Assembly: GCF_003293745.1 (NCBI RefSeq)
Contig: NZ_PTLZ01000005.1
Span: 154,922-218,921, forward strand
Length of the DNA stretch: 64,000 nt
From: Herminiimonas fonticola
GTDB taxonomy: Bacteria; Pseudomonadota; Gammaproteobacteria; Burkholderiales; Burkholderiaceae_D
Direction of reading: 5' to 3'
Below are positions 55,220-64,000 of the stretch, in pieces (position 1 is the first letter of the stretch; every line of letters starts with the position of its first letter). Under the pieces are notes generated by a model. It was not told the DNA's origin and did not search any database. It saw nothing but the letters and a program-made list of their open reading frames with translations. The position numbers were made by a program, and so were the translations under genes.

Positions 55220-56656
55220 ATGATGTCCAAGCATACTTTTCTCTGGCACGACTACGAAACCTTCGGTATCAATACACGTCGCGATCGTCCGGCACAATTC
55301 GCTGCGATCCGTACCGATGCCGAACTCAATGAAATCGGCGAGCCGGTCATGCTGTACTGCAAACCTGCCAATGATTTTTTACCTGATCCGCAATCCTGCC
55401 TGATCACCGGCATCACGCCGCAAGTTTGTCTGGAACGCGGCATCCCCGAATATCAATTCGCAGCAGCGATTGAAACACTATTGTCGGAAACCGGCACCAT
55501 AGGCGTCGGCTACAACACCATACGCTTCGATGATGAAGTGACGCGTTTCATGTTCTGGCGCAACCTGATCGATCCGTACGCGCGCGAATGGCAAAACAGT
55601 TGTGGCCGCTGGGATATCCTCGATGTAGTACGTACTGCATACGCTTTACGCCCGGAGGGTATCAACTGGCCACGCCATCCTGACGGCCGCCCAAGCTTTC
55701 GGCTGGAACAATTGACCGCCGAGAACGGTATCGCGCATGAAGCAGCACATGACGCCTTGTCTGACGTGCGTGCGACGATTGCGATGGCACGCCTGATACG
55801 CGATCGCCAACCGAAGCTGTTCGATTTCTGCTTTGCACTTCACAAAAAAGACAAGGTCGCAGCCGAAATTGGCCTGCCCTTGCGACGACCCTTCCTGCAC
55901 ATCACCGGCATGTTCCCCGCCGAACGTGGTTGCATCGGTATCGTCTGGCCGCTAACCGTGCATCCGACCAACAAGAACGAAGTCATTGTGTGGGATCTGG
56001 CAGCCGACCCGACCGAACTCGCATCGCTGGATGCGGAGACGATACGCACGCGCATGTTCACTCGCTCAGATGCCTTGCCGGAAGGCGTCAGTCGCCTGCC
56101 GATCAAATCCATCCATTTGAACAAGTCGCCGGTCGTTATCAATAATCTGAAAACTCTGTCGCCGGAAATGACTGCGCAGTGGGGCCTCGATGTCGTGACC
56201 GCATTGCGTCATGCAGAAATAGCCGCGCAAACACCGGACATGTCTGCCATCTGGCAAGATGTCTTTTACAGACCGCAGGAAGCTACGCCGGATGTGGATG
56301 AAGATTTGTACGGCGGTTTTGTCGGCAATAACGATAGGCGCTTGCTGCAAGAGTTGCGCGCCTTGTCACCGGAAGCAATGGCCAAGGCTAATCCGAGTTT
56401 TAGCGATGTGCGTCTGGAAGAAATTTTCTGGCGCTATCGTGCACGCAATTTCCCGCACACGCTTTCTGCAGAAGAAATACAACGCTGGGAAGAACATCGC
56501 GCAGCACGACTATTCGATGGCGAAGGCGGTGCACGATCGATAGAACAGCTGTTTTCTGAAATCGACCGTTTATCCGAAACAGCCGATGAGCGTGGCGAAG
56601 AAATACTCGGTGCCCTGTACGACTATGCGGAATCGATTGCGCCTGTGCGTGAATGA
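55220..56656 (+). CDS. sbcB: Exodeoxyribonuclease I
   Basis: Single-strand 3'-5' exonuclease, 478 residues, with a DnaQ-fold domain followed by the SH3-like and helical domains special to ExoI. Catalytic motifs are HDYETFGIN (first Asp/Glu pair), GYNTIRFDDEV and HDALSDVRATIAMA (last Asp). The C-terminal FWRYRARNFPHTLS and DYAESIAP match the family. The start is ATGATG; the second ATG may be used. It acts in repair and recombination. No partner gene is linked. Confidence 0.95.
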   Translation: MMSKHTFLWHDYETFGINTRRDRPAQFAAIRTDAELNEIGEPVMLYCKPANDFLPDPQSCLITGITPQVCLERGIPEYQFAAAIETLLSETGTIGVGYNTIRFDDEVTRFMFWRNLIDPYAREWQNSCGRWDILDVVRTAYALRPEGINWPRHPDGRPSFRLEQLTAENGIAHEAAHDALSDVRATIAMARLIRDRQPKLFDFCFALHKKDKVAAEIGLPLRRPFLHITGMFPAERGCIGIVWPLTVHPTNKNEVIVWDLAADPTELASLDAETIRTRMFTRSDALPEGVSRLPIKSIHLNKSPVVINNLKTLSPEMTAQWGLDVVTALRHAEIAAQTPDMSAIWQDVFYRPQEATPDVDEDLYGGFVGNNDRRLLQELRALSPEAMAKANPSFSDVRLEEIFWRYRARNFPHTLSAEEIQRWEEHRAARLFDGEGGARSIEQLFSEIDRLSETADERGEEILGALYDYAESIAPVRE

Positions 56657-56746
56657 GGCATCACCATTTCAAGACAGTATAATTGTCGCGCACGCGAATT
56701 TATCTGCTGACAATTTAATGATGCCGCACTGTTACAGGAGATCACA

Positions 56747-57136
56747 ATGAATCTTTCTTATTGGTGCGTGTTGGCGGCTGGCATCATGCCAGTGGCTACT
56801 ATTGGAATTGCCAAATGGGGTGGCCGGCGTGATTACGACAACTCTGAGCCGCGGCGCTGGCTGGAAAAGCAAAGTGGTGTACGACGCCGTGCTGATTCCG
56901 CTCATCGCAATCATTTTGAGGCGTTCCCATTTTTTGCCGCCGGTGTTCTGGTTGCTCAGCAACTGCATGCACCGCAGGATTCAATTGATATGCTGGCGAT
57001 CGCGTTTATTGCATCACGCATCGTGTACACCGGGTTTTATCTGACGGATCGCGCAACGCTACGCTCAGTATCATGGTTCATCGGCTATCTGATCGTGATT
57101 GGATTGTTTTTAATCGCCGCGTTTCAAGGAAGTTGA
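56747..57136 (+). CDS. MAPEG family membrane protein
   Basis: A 129-residue protein with four helices. The MAPEG pattern is visible in RRDYDNSEPRRWLEKQSGVR, interrupted by RADSAHRNHFEAFPFFAAGVL (Arg, His, Asn and Glu of the glutathione site region), then FIASRIVYTGFYLTDRATLRS. Family members are membrane glutathione transferases or eicosanoid enzymes; bacterial roles are mostly unknown. GGAG precedes the ATG. A good -10 box (TATAAT, 56678-56683) lies 64 bases upstream, though its -35 box is poor. Confidence 0.88.
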   Translation: MNLSYWCVLAAGIMPVATIGIAKWGGRRDYDNSEPRRWLEKQSGVRRRADSAHRNHFEAFPFFAAGVLVAQQLHAPQDSIDMLAIAFIASRIVYTGFYLTDRATLRSVSWFIGYLIVIGLFLIAAFQGS

Positions 57137-57180
57137 TAGCTGAAACGCAGTATCTTTTTTTATTTCATTTTTAATTCCTT

Positions 57181-57450
57181 ATGTCACAAGATCAAACATT
57201 TCAAATCCTGCACGATTCACTGAACGCGGTGCGCGAAAACAAACTGGGCATCACCGAGTTTTGCCAACTCTGGCGCTCGCAATCAGCATTATTGAGTTCA
57301 CTGCCATCGCGCTATAACGAAGTCATGGAAGATTTGTTAAGCCGCCTGGAGGCAGGAAGTTTATTTACGGAAGAAAGTTGCTCATTCAGTCAGATCGACC
57401 TGTTGGCAACGCTCGATGTCTGGCTGGAAACAGCGCGCCAATCACAGTAA
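57181..57450 (+). CDS. Small hypothetical protein
   Basis: An 89-residue helical, soluble protein. Features are QILHDSLNAVRENKLGITEF near the start, CQLWRSQSALLSSLPSRYNEV, and an acidic C-terminal half. The codon pattern looks real and it resembles short conserved proteins in related bacteria, but I do not recognise the family. The ribosome-binding site is weak. It lies between the MAPEG gene and an S4-domain gene on the same strand, with about 45 and 80 bases between, so co-transcription is possible but not shown. Confidence 0.6.
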   Translation: MSQDQTFQILHDSLNAVRENKLGITEFCQLWRSQSALLSSLPSRYNEVMEDLLSRLEAGSLFTEESCSFSQIDLLATLDVWLETARQSQ

Positions 57451-57528
57451 GTGTTGGCCATACCATTTGCACAGCAAGCACATCTATAACAATTGCACTC
57501 TCATCCAACTTTTAACAAGCAGAACACC

Positions 57529-57750
57529 ATGCAACAACTTGAATTTGAATTGAATGACGAATACGTCGAATTGAACCAGCTGCTGAAACTGGTCGGCGTC
57601 TGCGATAGTGGCGGCGCCGGAAAAATGATCGTTGCCAGTGGCAAGGTCAAAGTGGATGGTCAAACCGAATTGCGCAAAACCTGCAAGATCCGTTCGGGGC
57701 AAGTCGTTGCGCTGGGCGATGTGCGCATCAAGGTGCTGGCGCCGACGTAA
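57529..57750 (+). CDS. S4-domain RNA-binding protein (YbcJ/YaaA-like)
   Basis: A 73-residue protein that is a single S4-type RNA-binding domain. It starts MQQLEFELNDEYVELNQLLK, then shows GVCDSGGAGKMIVASGKVKVDG, slightly interrupted, and ends CKIRSGQVVALGDVRIKVL. This is the usual length and layout of the YbcJ family, which binds structured RNA. The ATG at 57529 is preferred over one twelve codons upstream because the family starts here. It is convergent to the chemotaxis receptor gene, and a short inverted repeat lies between. Confidence 0.9.
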   Translation: MQQLEFELNDEYVELNQLLKLVGVCDSGGAGKMIVASGKVKVDGQTELRKTCKIRSGQVVALGDVRIKVLAPT

Positions 57751-57762
57751 ATCGCCATACAA

Positions 57763-57789
57763 GTACTGCCCTCAGTATTAAGGCAGTAC
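57763..57789. terminator. Possible shared terminator between the S4 and chemotaxis genes
   Basis: GTACTGCC (57763-57770) pairs with GGCAGTAC (57782-57789) across an 11-base loop. It lies between convergent genes. No T-run follows on either strand, so it is at best a weak or Rho-assisted terminator. Confidence 0.4.
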
Positions 57790-57859
57790 CTGATAATTCG
57801 CCTGCTACAACATCAATGTGCCATCCTCTATAGCGCTACTCACGCTTGCGACACAACAT

Positions 57860-59959
57860 TTACCGACGTCCGTTCGCGACTGCCAGCACCTTCTCCTGAC
57901 GCTGTTCAGGAAAATTCGCTCTCATCTCTTCATGCGTCACGTTCAGCGTGCGCTTAGGTAGTGGCATGACGTTGTTATGCGTAATGTGAATCTCGTTAAT
58001 CGCAACATCACTCCGGTCATCACTCGCCAATTTGAAGACGGCAACTGTCTCCGATAGTTTGAGAGTTTGCTCGCGCATGCTTTCTGCAGCGGCAGCAGCT
58101 TCCTCAACCAATGCTGCATTCTGCTGTGTGATGTCGTCCATCTGCCCGAGTGCTTGATTGATATGCTCAATACCGGTCTGCTGCTCGGAACTGGCTGCTG
58201 TAATTTCTTCCATGATGATGGTGACGCGACTGATGGAATCCACAATTTCATTCATCGTTTTACCAGCACTATCTGCCTGCTTGCTGCCGATCTCTACTTT
58301 CTCGACAGAACCGGCAATCAATGCCTTGATTTCCTTCGCCGCCATCGCGCTACGCTGCGCCAGATTGCGCACCTCCGCTGCGACCACCGCAAAACCTTTG
58401 CCCTGTTCGCCGGCACGGGCTGCTTCCACGGCTGCGTTCAACGCAAGAATATTGGTTTGAAATGCAATGCTATCGACCACGCCGATAATGTCACTGATCT
58501 CTCGTGATGATTGCTGAATCGCTTGCATGGTGTTCACCACTTGCGATACCACATCGCCGCCCTGCTCCGCGATACTTGAAGCCGTCTTGGCCAGCTTGTT
58601 TGCATGCTGTGCATGCGCAGCATTCTGTCTGACGGTAGTGGTCAACTCCTCCATCGCAGCCGAGGTTTGTTCGAGTGAACTGGCTTGCTCTTCGGTACGC
58701 GTAGACAGGTTGAAATTACCTGTTGCGATCTCGCTCGAAGCCAATGCAATCGTGTCGCTACCCAGTCGCACTTGCGAAACCAGATGCGTCAAACCATCGC
58801 TCATGCCGCCAAAGGCATTCAGCAATTGCGCGATTTCATCTTTACCGTGCGAGCTGGTTTTCTTGCTCAGATCACCAGATGCCGCGCGTTTAACGGCAGC
58901 TCCCAGACGTTGTACTTCTGTCGAGAATGACACATAGAATCCGAGCAGGAAGTACGCGGCGATGAGTAATACAGAGAAAATTGCCAGCATGATCATATTT
59001 CGATTGAACGTATCTTTTTCCAATCGCTGCTCCAGCAATTGCGTCAGCAAATTTGCCGAAGTATCCGCCGCTCCATACAAACCGTCTATGCTGGCATGGC
59101 CTGCTTCGGCAAATGCATTACCTGAAGTTTGATCCACCGTATTCAGTACTTCATTCCTGGCGCGATCCAGATAACTAATGGCGACAGGAATGGCGGCCTG
59201 TGCGGATGCCACTTGTTGTGCAAGCTGCGGACCTTCGCGCAGCAACATGTCGATGTTGCCAGGAATGCTGGCCAGATCGCGACGTGCCAGCAATATCGTC
59301 GAACCGAGCAATACTTCTTCATTCGCTTCCATCAAACCACTGTCTATGTAAGCGGCACCACGTCCAGCCACTTCCGACAAGCCTTCTGTAAGGCGCGGGA
59401 AATCCTTGCTGAACAATTCGGCCAGATAGTAAGTCGTTCCTTCCGGATCGTGCGTGAGCTTGCTGCGGTCGGCAATCAAGCTATTGAATCGATAAAGCTG
59501 CGCGATCAATGCGGTGTGTTCATCATAGATTTTTCTATCTTTTGCACCTGCAAATTTTCCTTGCAAGGTCGTCCAGGCAGTTTGGATTTCTTTCCATGCA
59601 TCGCCTTCATACAAAGCTGGCTCTGCAATACGCATGACATCAAAGGCACTGATTTCCTGGTTGATTGCTTTTTCCGTTTGCTGCGCCTGCTGCTCTGCAC
59701 CTGCATTACCCATGATGAACATGTGCTGGAATGCGCGATGTTTTTGCGTCAGCTGAATGATTTGCTGGACCTTGCGTACGTGACTGACACCGAGACGTTC
59801 CTGCTGCGTAAATGCGATGGATTTATCCAATTCACTCAATAGGAAAAAGGTCGCCAGCAATAAAGGGGTGACAAAAATAAACGTCAGTACTACAAATTTC
59901 GGCAACAAACGCAGACGCTGCATTAGTTTGATGGCGGGTGCCAGCAAGACATTTTTCAT
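57860..59959 (-). CDS. Methyl-accepting chemotaxis protein
   Basis: A 699-residue chemoreceptor. TM1 lies at about residues 20-41, then a large all-helical periplasmic sensor of nearly 280 residues, TM2 at about 320-346, a HAMP-like linker (LGAAVKRAASGDLSKKTSSH) and the signalling coiled coil. The hairpin tip is conserved (SIAFQTNILALNAAVEAARA, then GEQGKGFAVVAAEVRNLAQR, about 497-537). The tail has no NWETF-like CheR/CheB docking peptide. It would control CheA in response to an unknown ligand. It stands alone with no other chemotaxis genes. Confidence 0.93.
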   Translation of the reverse strand: MKNVLLAPAIKLMQRLRLLPKFVVLTFIFVTPLLLATFFLLSELDKSIAFTQQERLGVSHVRKVQQIIQLTQKHRAFQHMFIMGNAGAEQQAQQTEKAINQEISAFDVMRIAEPALYEGDAWKEIQTAWTTLQGKFAGAKDRKIYDEHTALIAQLYRFNSLIADRSKLTHDPEGTTYYLAELFSKDFPRLTEGLSEVAGRGAAYIDSGLMEANEEVLLGSTILLARRDLASIPGNIDMLLREGPQLAQQVASAQAAIPVAISYLDRARNEVLNTVDQTSGNAFAEAGHASIDGLYGAADTSANLLTQLLEQRLEKDTFNRNMIMLAIFSVLLIAAYFLLGFYVSFSTEVQRLGAAVKRAASGDLSKKTSSHGKDEIAQLLNAFGGMSDGLTHLVSQVRLGSDTIALASSEIATGNFNLSTRTEEQASSLEQTSAAMEELTTTVRQNAAHAQHANKLAKTASSIAEQGGDVVSQVVNTMQAIQQSSREISDIIGVVDSIAFQTNILALNAAVEAARAGEQGKGFAVVAAEVRNLAQRSAMAAKEIKALIAGSVEKVEIGSKQADSAGKTMNEIVDSISRVTIIMEEITAASSEQQTGIEHINQALGQMDDITQQNAALVEEAAAAAESMREQTLKLSETVAVFKLASDDRSDVAINEIHITHNNVMPLPKRTLNVTHEEMRANFPEQRQEKVLAVANGRR

Positions 59960-60145
59960 TTTGCACTTTCAGATGGGGATGCGAGAGCTTGATTTACCGA
60001 GTTCGATCCTGAAGAACAAGGATGGAAGGACCGTGCATGATTTCTTTGGTGTAATTTTGAAGTCGAAATATGACAAGCTGATGAATTGTCTTTTTACTCA
60101 GATGTGCTTGCGATCGAGTGCAGCAAAACGCTCCACCATGGGACA

Positions 60146-60742
60146 ATGACGGCTATGAAGCCTTATGAAAAATTGATATTCGTCGATCTGGAAACCACAG
60201 GTGCAAACCTGGCCAATGATCGCATTACCGAAATCGGTATCGTTGCCGTACATCTGGATGGCGAAGTCGAGCGCTGGTCGAGTTTCGTCAATCCAGGCCA
60301 GCCGATACCGTCCTTTATTCAAGGTCTGACCGGCATCAGCGACGATATGGTGGAGACAGCACCTTCCTTCGAATCGATAGCCGACGTCGTGCACGAACGT
60401 TTGGCGGACGGCCTGTTTATCGCGCATAACGCACGCTTCGATTACGGCTTTTTGCATCATGCATTTGCACGCACCGGCCATGCCTTGCAGTCGGAAATGC
60501 TATGTACGGTCAAACTCTCGCGCGCGCTATTCCCGGAAGAAAAACGGCACAATCTGGATACCCTAATAGAGCGACACGGCTTGATACCCGAGGCACGCCA
60601 TCGTGCCTTGGCTGACGCTGATTTGCTGTGGCAGTTTTGGGGGAAGTTAGTACGCGAGATGCCGCAAGAGACGCTGACAAATGCAGTCAAAAAACTACGG
60701 CAACGGCCGAATTTTCTTGTGCCATCGGACATTCCGCACTAG
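60146..60742 (+). CDS. DnaQ-like 3'-5' exonuclease
   Basis: About 198 residues of the DEDDh exonuclease fold. Motif I is FVDLETTGANLANDRITEIG with the Asp and Glu, motif II is FIAHNARFDYGFL, and motif III is ARHRALADADLLW with the closing His and Asp. It resembles the epsilon-like nucleases that stand apart from DNA polymerase III, or the N-terminal part of nuclease-GIY-YIG fusions; here there is no second domain. ATG at 60146 has GGGA before it; ATG at 60155 is also possible. Substrate not known. Confidence 0.9.
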   Translation: MTAMKPYEKLIFVDLETTGANLANDRITEIGIVAVHLDGEVERWSSFVNPGQPIPSFIQGLTGISDDMVETAPSFESIADVVHERLADGLFIAHNARFDYGFLHHAFARTGHALQSEMLCTVKLSRALFPEEKRHNLDTLIERHGLIPEARHRALADADLLWQFWGKLVREMPQETLTNAVKKLRQRPNFLVPSDIPH

Positions 60743-60848
60743 GCATCGAATTAGCAATCATCGCTGACCTGATGCTATGCTTTGAAGAATAAATTTGCGA
60801 TCAAATCCAACCAACAATTAGAAGAAGCCGAGAAAGAGACCCAGACCA

Positions 60849-61493
60849 ATGACAAAACTCATCTACATTGCCGATCCTATGTGTTCGTGGTGCTACGGCT
60901 TCGGACCTGAGCTGAAAACACTACGTGATGGCATCCCGGAACTACGTTTTGAAGTCATCGGCGGCGGCTTGCGTGCTTACAACAAGGAGTTGATGGATGA
61001 GGCGTTGAAGACAACGCTGTTGTCGCATTGGGGAAAAGTGGAAGAGACGACTGGCTTGCCGTTTTCCCAGGAAGCCTTGTCGCACAAGAATTTTATTTAC
61101 GACACCGAGCCGGCTTGTCGTGCCGTCGTTACCGCTCGCATGTTGGCACCGGAAATTTCGCTCGATGTATTTCATGCGATTCAACATGGCTTCTATGCGG
61201 AAGCGCTGGATGTGACCAAGGGCGATGTGCTGGCAAAAATCAGCACCGAGGTGTTGAACAAGGCGGGGATCAATATAAGTGAGCAGGATTTTCTTGCGAC
61301 TTGGTCATCGGAAGAAGCAATCACGACAACGAACAATGATTTTCAACAGACGCAACGCTGGGGAGTCACTGGCTTCCCTACGCTGGTATTGGAGCATGCT
61401 GGCGAACTGTATCTGGTGACGTCTGGTTTTGCACGAACCGAAGTATTGATTAAGCGCTTGCAGGCATTAGTCGATCAAACATCCGACTCATGA
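60849..61493 (+). CDS. DsbA-family (FrnE-like) oxidoreductase
   Basis: A 214-residue thioredoxin-fold protein. The redox site CSWC lies near the N-terminus in IADPMCSWCYGFGPEL, and the cis-Pro loop is GVTGFPTLVLE. It has no signal peptide, so it should act in the cytoplasm, as the FrnE/HCCA-isomerase branch of the DsbA family does. A disulfide isomerase or redox-transfer role is likely but the target is unknown. It is convergent to phbB with an inverted repeat between them. Confidence 0.88.
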   Translation: MTKLIYIADPMCSWCYGFGPELKTLRDGIPELRFEVIGGGLRAYNKELMDEALKTTLLSHWGKVEETTGLPFSQEALSHKNFIYDTEPACRAVVTARMLAPEISLDVFHAIQHGFYAEALDVTKGDVLAKISTEVLNKAGINISEQDFLATWSSEEAITTTNNDFQQTQRWGVTGFPTLVLEHAGELYLVTSGFARTEVLIKRLQALVDQTSDS

Positions 61494-61499
61494 TCAACA

Positions 61500-61528
61500 G
61501 GTTAGCCCGATGTAGATTCGGACTAACC
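61500..61528. terminator. Inverted repeat between the DsbA-like gene and phbB
   Basis: GGTTAGCCCGA (61500-61510) and TCGGACTAACC (61518-61528) pair with one mismatch around a 7-base loop. It lies between two convergent genes 7 and 9 bases from their stops, so it may terminate both. T-runs are lacking, which makes it a moderate call. Confidence 0.5.
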
Positions 61529-61536
61529 GTTAAAAT

Positions 61537-62277
61537 TCAATACATGTGTTGTCCGCCATTGATGGCGATATTCGCGCCGGTCAAAAATGCGGCTTCATCC
61601 GATGCAAGGTAAGCAACCAAACCAGCAATTTCTTCCGGCTTGCCCAAGCGCCCCATAGGAATTTGCGGCAGGATCTTTGTATCCAGCACATCTTGCGGAA
61701 TCGCCGTCACCATCTTTGTTCCGATATAGCCAGGTGAAATCGTATTGACGGTGACTGCCTTGCGCGCGACTTCAAGCGCGAGTGCTTTGGTAAAACCGTG
61801 CATACCGGCTTTTGCAGCCGAATAATTGGTTTGCCCGAACGCGCCCTTCTGGGCATTTACGGAAGAGATGTTAATAATACGACCCCATCCGCGTTCGACC
61901 ATGCCGTCGCATACCGGTTTGGTCATATTGAAAATGGAATCCAGATTGGTAGCCATGACTTCGTCCCAATCCAGTTTTTCCATCTTCCTGAAAGTCACGT
62001 CGCGCGTGATGCCGGCGTTGTTGACCAGAACATCAATCGGCCCTATCTCTTTTTCGATGAGGGCAACGCATTGTTGCGCAGAGTCGTAGTCGGATACATC
62101 GCATGGGTAAGCGCGGAAATTAAAACCGTTTTCCTTCATGCTGGCCAACCATTCTGCCGCCTTCTTGTTACCCGGCGAATAGGTTGTCACAACGGTATAT
62201 CCGAGAGCGGCAAGCTTGATACAAATCGCTTCCCCCAAACCACCCATACCACCAGTTACCAACGCAAGACGTGTCAT
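61537..62277 (-). CDS. phbB: Acetoacetyl-CoA reductase
   Basis: NADPH-dependent short-chain reductase, 246 residues, turning acetoacetyl-CoA into (R)-3-hydroxybutyryl-CoA for polyhydroxybutyrate synthesis. The cofactor motif is [19 protein letters not shown] and the active site has [20 protein letters not shown] with Tyr and Lys four residues apart (YSAAK). The PhbB-specific opening and [16 protein letters not shown] region are present. AAGGAG precedes the ATG. It is 73 bases downstream of phbA on the same strand; no phbC synthase gene is in the window. Confidence 0.96.
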   Translation of the reverse strand: MTRLALVTGGMGGLGEAICIKLAALGYTVVTTYSPGNKKAAEWLASMKENGFNFRAYPCDVSDYDSAQQCVALIEKEIGPIDVLVNNAGITRDVTFRKMEKLDWDEVMATNLDSIFNMTKPVCDGMVERGWGRIINISSVNAQKGAFGQTNYSAAKAGMHGFTKALALEVARKAVTVNTISPGYIGTKMVTAIPQDVLDTKILPQIPMGRLGKPEEIAGLVAYLASDEAAFLTGANIAINGGQHMY

Positions 62278-62350
62278 TTTGTGTCTCCTTGTCTCATCTA
62301 TGTATTCGCCTATTTTTTGCTTATGTTTTATGCTTCTCCCTAAACAAATT

Positions 62351-63526
62351 TCATCGTTCTACAGCAAGCGCCACTCCCATTCCACCGCCTATGCATAAGC
62401 TGGCCAAACCACGCTTTGCATCACGTCGTATCATTTCATGGATGAGCGTCACCAAAATACGGCAACCGGAAGCACCGATAGGATGACCGATCGCGATCGC
62501 ACCGCCATTCACGTTAATCTTGTTGGTATCCCAACCCATTTCGCGATTCACGGCAATCGCTTGCGCGGCGAAAGCTTCATTGATCTCCATCAGATCGAGA
62601 TCTTGATGCGTCCATCCAGCTTTTTTCAAGCATAACTGCGCAGCCGGGACCGGCCCCATACCCATCATTGCAGGATCCACACCTGCCGACGAATAAGCTT
62701 TGATTTTAACTAATGGCTTGAGTCCGAGTTCGGCTGCTTTCTTAGCGGTCATCATGATGACCGCGGCAGCACCATCGTTAATACCCGATGCATTGCCTGC
62801 CGTGACTGTGCCGTCTTTTGAAAATGCTGGCCGTAACGCCGCGAGCGAATCTAGTGTTGTTCCATGCTTGATGTATTCGTCAGAGTCGACGATGACAGAG
62901 GCTTTTTTTCCAGCGATCTCATACGGAATGATTTCATCCTTGAACTTGCCAGCCTTTTGCGCGGCTTCTGCCTTGTTCTGCGATGCAAGTGCAAATTCGT
63001 CCTGCTCTACGCGCGAGATACTGAATTTTTTTGCGATGTTTTCCGCTGTCGTGCCCATGTGGTACTGGTTGTATACGTCCCACAAACCATCGACGATCAT
63101 GGTGTCGACTAATTTGGCATCGCCCATACGAAATCCATCGCGCGAACCATTCAACACGTGCGGCGAGGCACTCATGTTTTCCTGGCCGCCAGCGATAATG
63201 ATTTGCGCGTCGCCACATCTGATAGCTTGCGTAGCAAGATGCGTCGCCTTCAAACCGCTTCCGCATACTTTATTGATCGTGAAGGCCGGCACCATATCCG
63301 GCAAGCCGCCACGTATCGATGCCTGCCGCGCAGGATTCTGTCCGCAACCAGCTGTCAGCACCTGGCCAAGTATGACTTCGCTAATCGCGTCGGCACTTAC
63401 GCCACTACGCAACAGTAAATCCTTGATGACATGCGCACCCAGATCCGCAGCCGGAATCTTTGCAAACGCCCCACCGAATTTTCCGACTGCAGTACGTCCT
63501 GCAGCAACAATAACGACATCCTCCAT
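62351..63526 (-). CDS. phbA: Acetyl-CoA acetyltransferase (beta-ketothiolase)
   Basis: Biosynthetic thiolase, 391 residues, condensing two acetyl-CoA to acetoacetyl-CoA. The acylated Cys lies in [15 protein letters not shown], the conserved [11 protein letters not shown] follows, and the C-terminal catalytic pair is [17 protein letters not shown] (His) and [15 protein letters not shown] (Cys). GGAGG lies 6 bases before the ATG. It is the first of the phbA-phbB pair; the two enzymes feed PHB storage, although thiolase may also serve other CoA pathways. Confidence 0.96.
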   Translation of the reverse strand: MEDVVIVAAGRTAVGKFGGAFAKIPAADLGAHVIKDLLLRSGVSADAISEVILGQVLTAGCGQNPARQASIRGGLPDMVPAFTINKVCGSGLKATHLATQAIRCGDAQIIIAGGQENMSASPHVLNGSRDGFRMGDAKLVDTMIVDGLWDVYNQYHMGTTAENIAKKFSISRVEQDEFALASQNKAEAAQKAGKFKDEIIPYEIAGKKASVIVDSDEYIKHGTTLDSLAALRPAFSKDGTVTAGNASGINDGAAAVIMMTAKKAAELGLKPLVKIKAYSSAGVDPAMMGMGPVPAAQLCLKKAGWTHQDLDLMEINEAFAAQAIAVNREMGWDTNKINVNGGAIAIGHPIGASGCRILVTLIHEMIRRDAKRGLASLCIGGGMGVALAVER

Positions 63527-64000
63527 TTAATCCTCCATAAGGGATTGAAAAAACGAGCGTTGCAGTAAGCCTGGAACATGCAAAAAATCAGATAAGCATT
63601 AACTGGAATAGCGGCTTGTTCAACTATTCAGCAGATATCTATCAAGCTATCCAATATTTATCAAAAATGCAATACCTTGTTAAAAAATTATTGAAATATC
63701 TTTGAGAAGTTGAAGCTTGTAGGGTTCGATACATGTCCGCGTATTACGCAAGGAGATTATATGCAGATGCGTCGTATGCGAATAAAAATAGAGAAGAGAA
63801 AATCAAAGATTGGAATGGCTAGTTTGTGAGGAAGAGATGTTCATCCTCACGTGCCCATGCTGAACTGGCTAATAGAACATTAGAAGTCGGCAGCGTACAG
63901 TAAAGTAAGCACAGCGAAGTGGCGTGAGCGCACGCCATCTGCTGCCACACAGCTCCATGCAAAGCGATTTTCCAAAAGCAAAAACCCCCGACCAGATCAC
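63527..64000. other. 474-base terminal region without a clear gene
   Basis: An A+T-rich stretch upstream of phbA that should hold its promoter. It contains a 22-codon ORF with a strong ribosome-binding site (listed separately). It also has a stem-loop at 63912-63944 (TGGCGTG/CACGCCA inside CAGC/GCTG). The sequence AAAAACCCCCGACCA at the window edge looks like the left arm of a terminator belonging to a minus-strand gene beyond the window. No tRNA or long ORF is seen. Confidence 0.5.
63761..63829 (+). CDS. Possible 22-residue basic peptide with strong ribosome-binding site
   Basis: AAGGAG at 63750-63755, five bases before ATG, is one of the best ribosome-binding sites in the window. The ORF encodes a very basic peptide (MQMRRMRIKIEKRK, then SKIGMASL). 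It lies in the gap upstream of phbA on the opposite strand. It could be a small protein, a leader peptide or chance. There is no homology basis, so confidence is low. Confidence 0.3.
   Translation: MQMRRMRIKIEKRKSKIGMASL

Noticed and set aside
62700..63530. A long plus-strand open frame antisense to phbA (about 276 codons)
   Set aside because: It is a shadow of the thiolase reading frame, Ser/Ala/Pro-rich with no domain, and has no ribosome-binding site.
63715..63740. A GGGTTCGATAC sequence that recalls a tRNA T-loop
   Set aside because: The flanking bases do not form the T stem, and no acceptor, D or anticodon arm can be built around it.

Overview
The window looks like a chromosomal segment of a betaproteobacterium (Burkholderiales, probably Oxalobacteraceae of the Herminiimonas/Janthinobacterium type). 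This rests on my recognition of protein families and gene order: rpsP-rimM-trmD-rplS, a CobD/CbiB-like membrane protein, phbA/phbB for polyhydroxybutyrate, a chromosomal class A beta-lactamase, many c-di-GMP proteins and medium-high G+C. No database was consulted. There is no rRNA, tRNA, insertion sequence, prophage or CRISPR array that I can support.

Layout. 1-6.9 kb: end of thiL, pgpA, a CinA/PncC amidase, pyrF (minus), a DMT exporter, a LemA-TPM-TPM cluster and dacB (minus). 7.3-12.7 kb: a translationally coupled HEAT-repeat/GT2 glycosyltransferase pair facing a CHASE-PAS-GGDEF-EAL protein. 13-17.3 kb, minus strand: CobD/CbiB-like protein, Nudix CoA pyrophosphatase, and the rplS-trmD-rimM-rpsP ribosome/tRNA maturation operon. 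17.3-19.9 kb: a TM2 protein and amtB with a clear sigma-54 promoter and a coupled small gene. 19.9-27.9 kb, minus strand: acyl-CoA dehydrogenase, etfA, etfB, a TusA-like protein, alaS and a glycerophosphodiesterase. 28.2-33.6 kb: gamma-glutamyltransferase, DUF2569, DUF1275 and glnS.

33.7-40 kb is a patchwork of single genes: an A+T-rich orphan SIR2-like protein that looks acquired, DUF2214, a phosphoribosyltransferase, a VOC protein, msrA, a GAF protein coupled to a receiver-like protein without its phospho-acceptor, an orphan ParB-like protein and DUF2784. 40-45.8 kb: a membrane EAL protein, a divergent LysR/MFS pair with a 9-codon leader ORF before the MFS gene, a cupin, a class A beta-lactamase and a short Rossmann protein. 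46-57.8 kb: signalling genes (HDOD-GAF; membrane GGDEF; a small domain protein + HDOD + cNMP-GGDEF operon) mixed with small conserved membrane proteins, a LysE exporter, sbcB, MAPEG and an S4 protein. 57.9-63.5 kb: a chemotaxis receptor (minus), a DnaQ-like exonuclease, a DsbA-family protein and phbB-phbA (minus). The last 0.47 kb has no convincing long gene.

How genes work together. Acyl-CoA dehydrogenase and EtfAB form a fatty-acid oxidation electron-transfer unit. PhbA and PhbB make 3-hydroxybutyryl-CoA for PHB storage. AmtB appears nitrogen-controlled. At least five GGDEF/EAL/HDOD proteins suggest dense second-messenger control. The observations most worth following are a GT2 protein with three degenerate active-site motifs paired with a HEAT protein, the SIR2-like orphan, the split HDOD operon with a cNMP-binding cyclase, the leader ORF before the MFS exporter, and the sigma-54 promoter with a previously unlinked small gene behind amtB.
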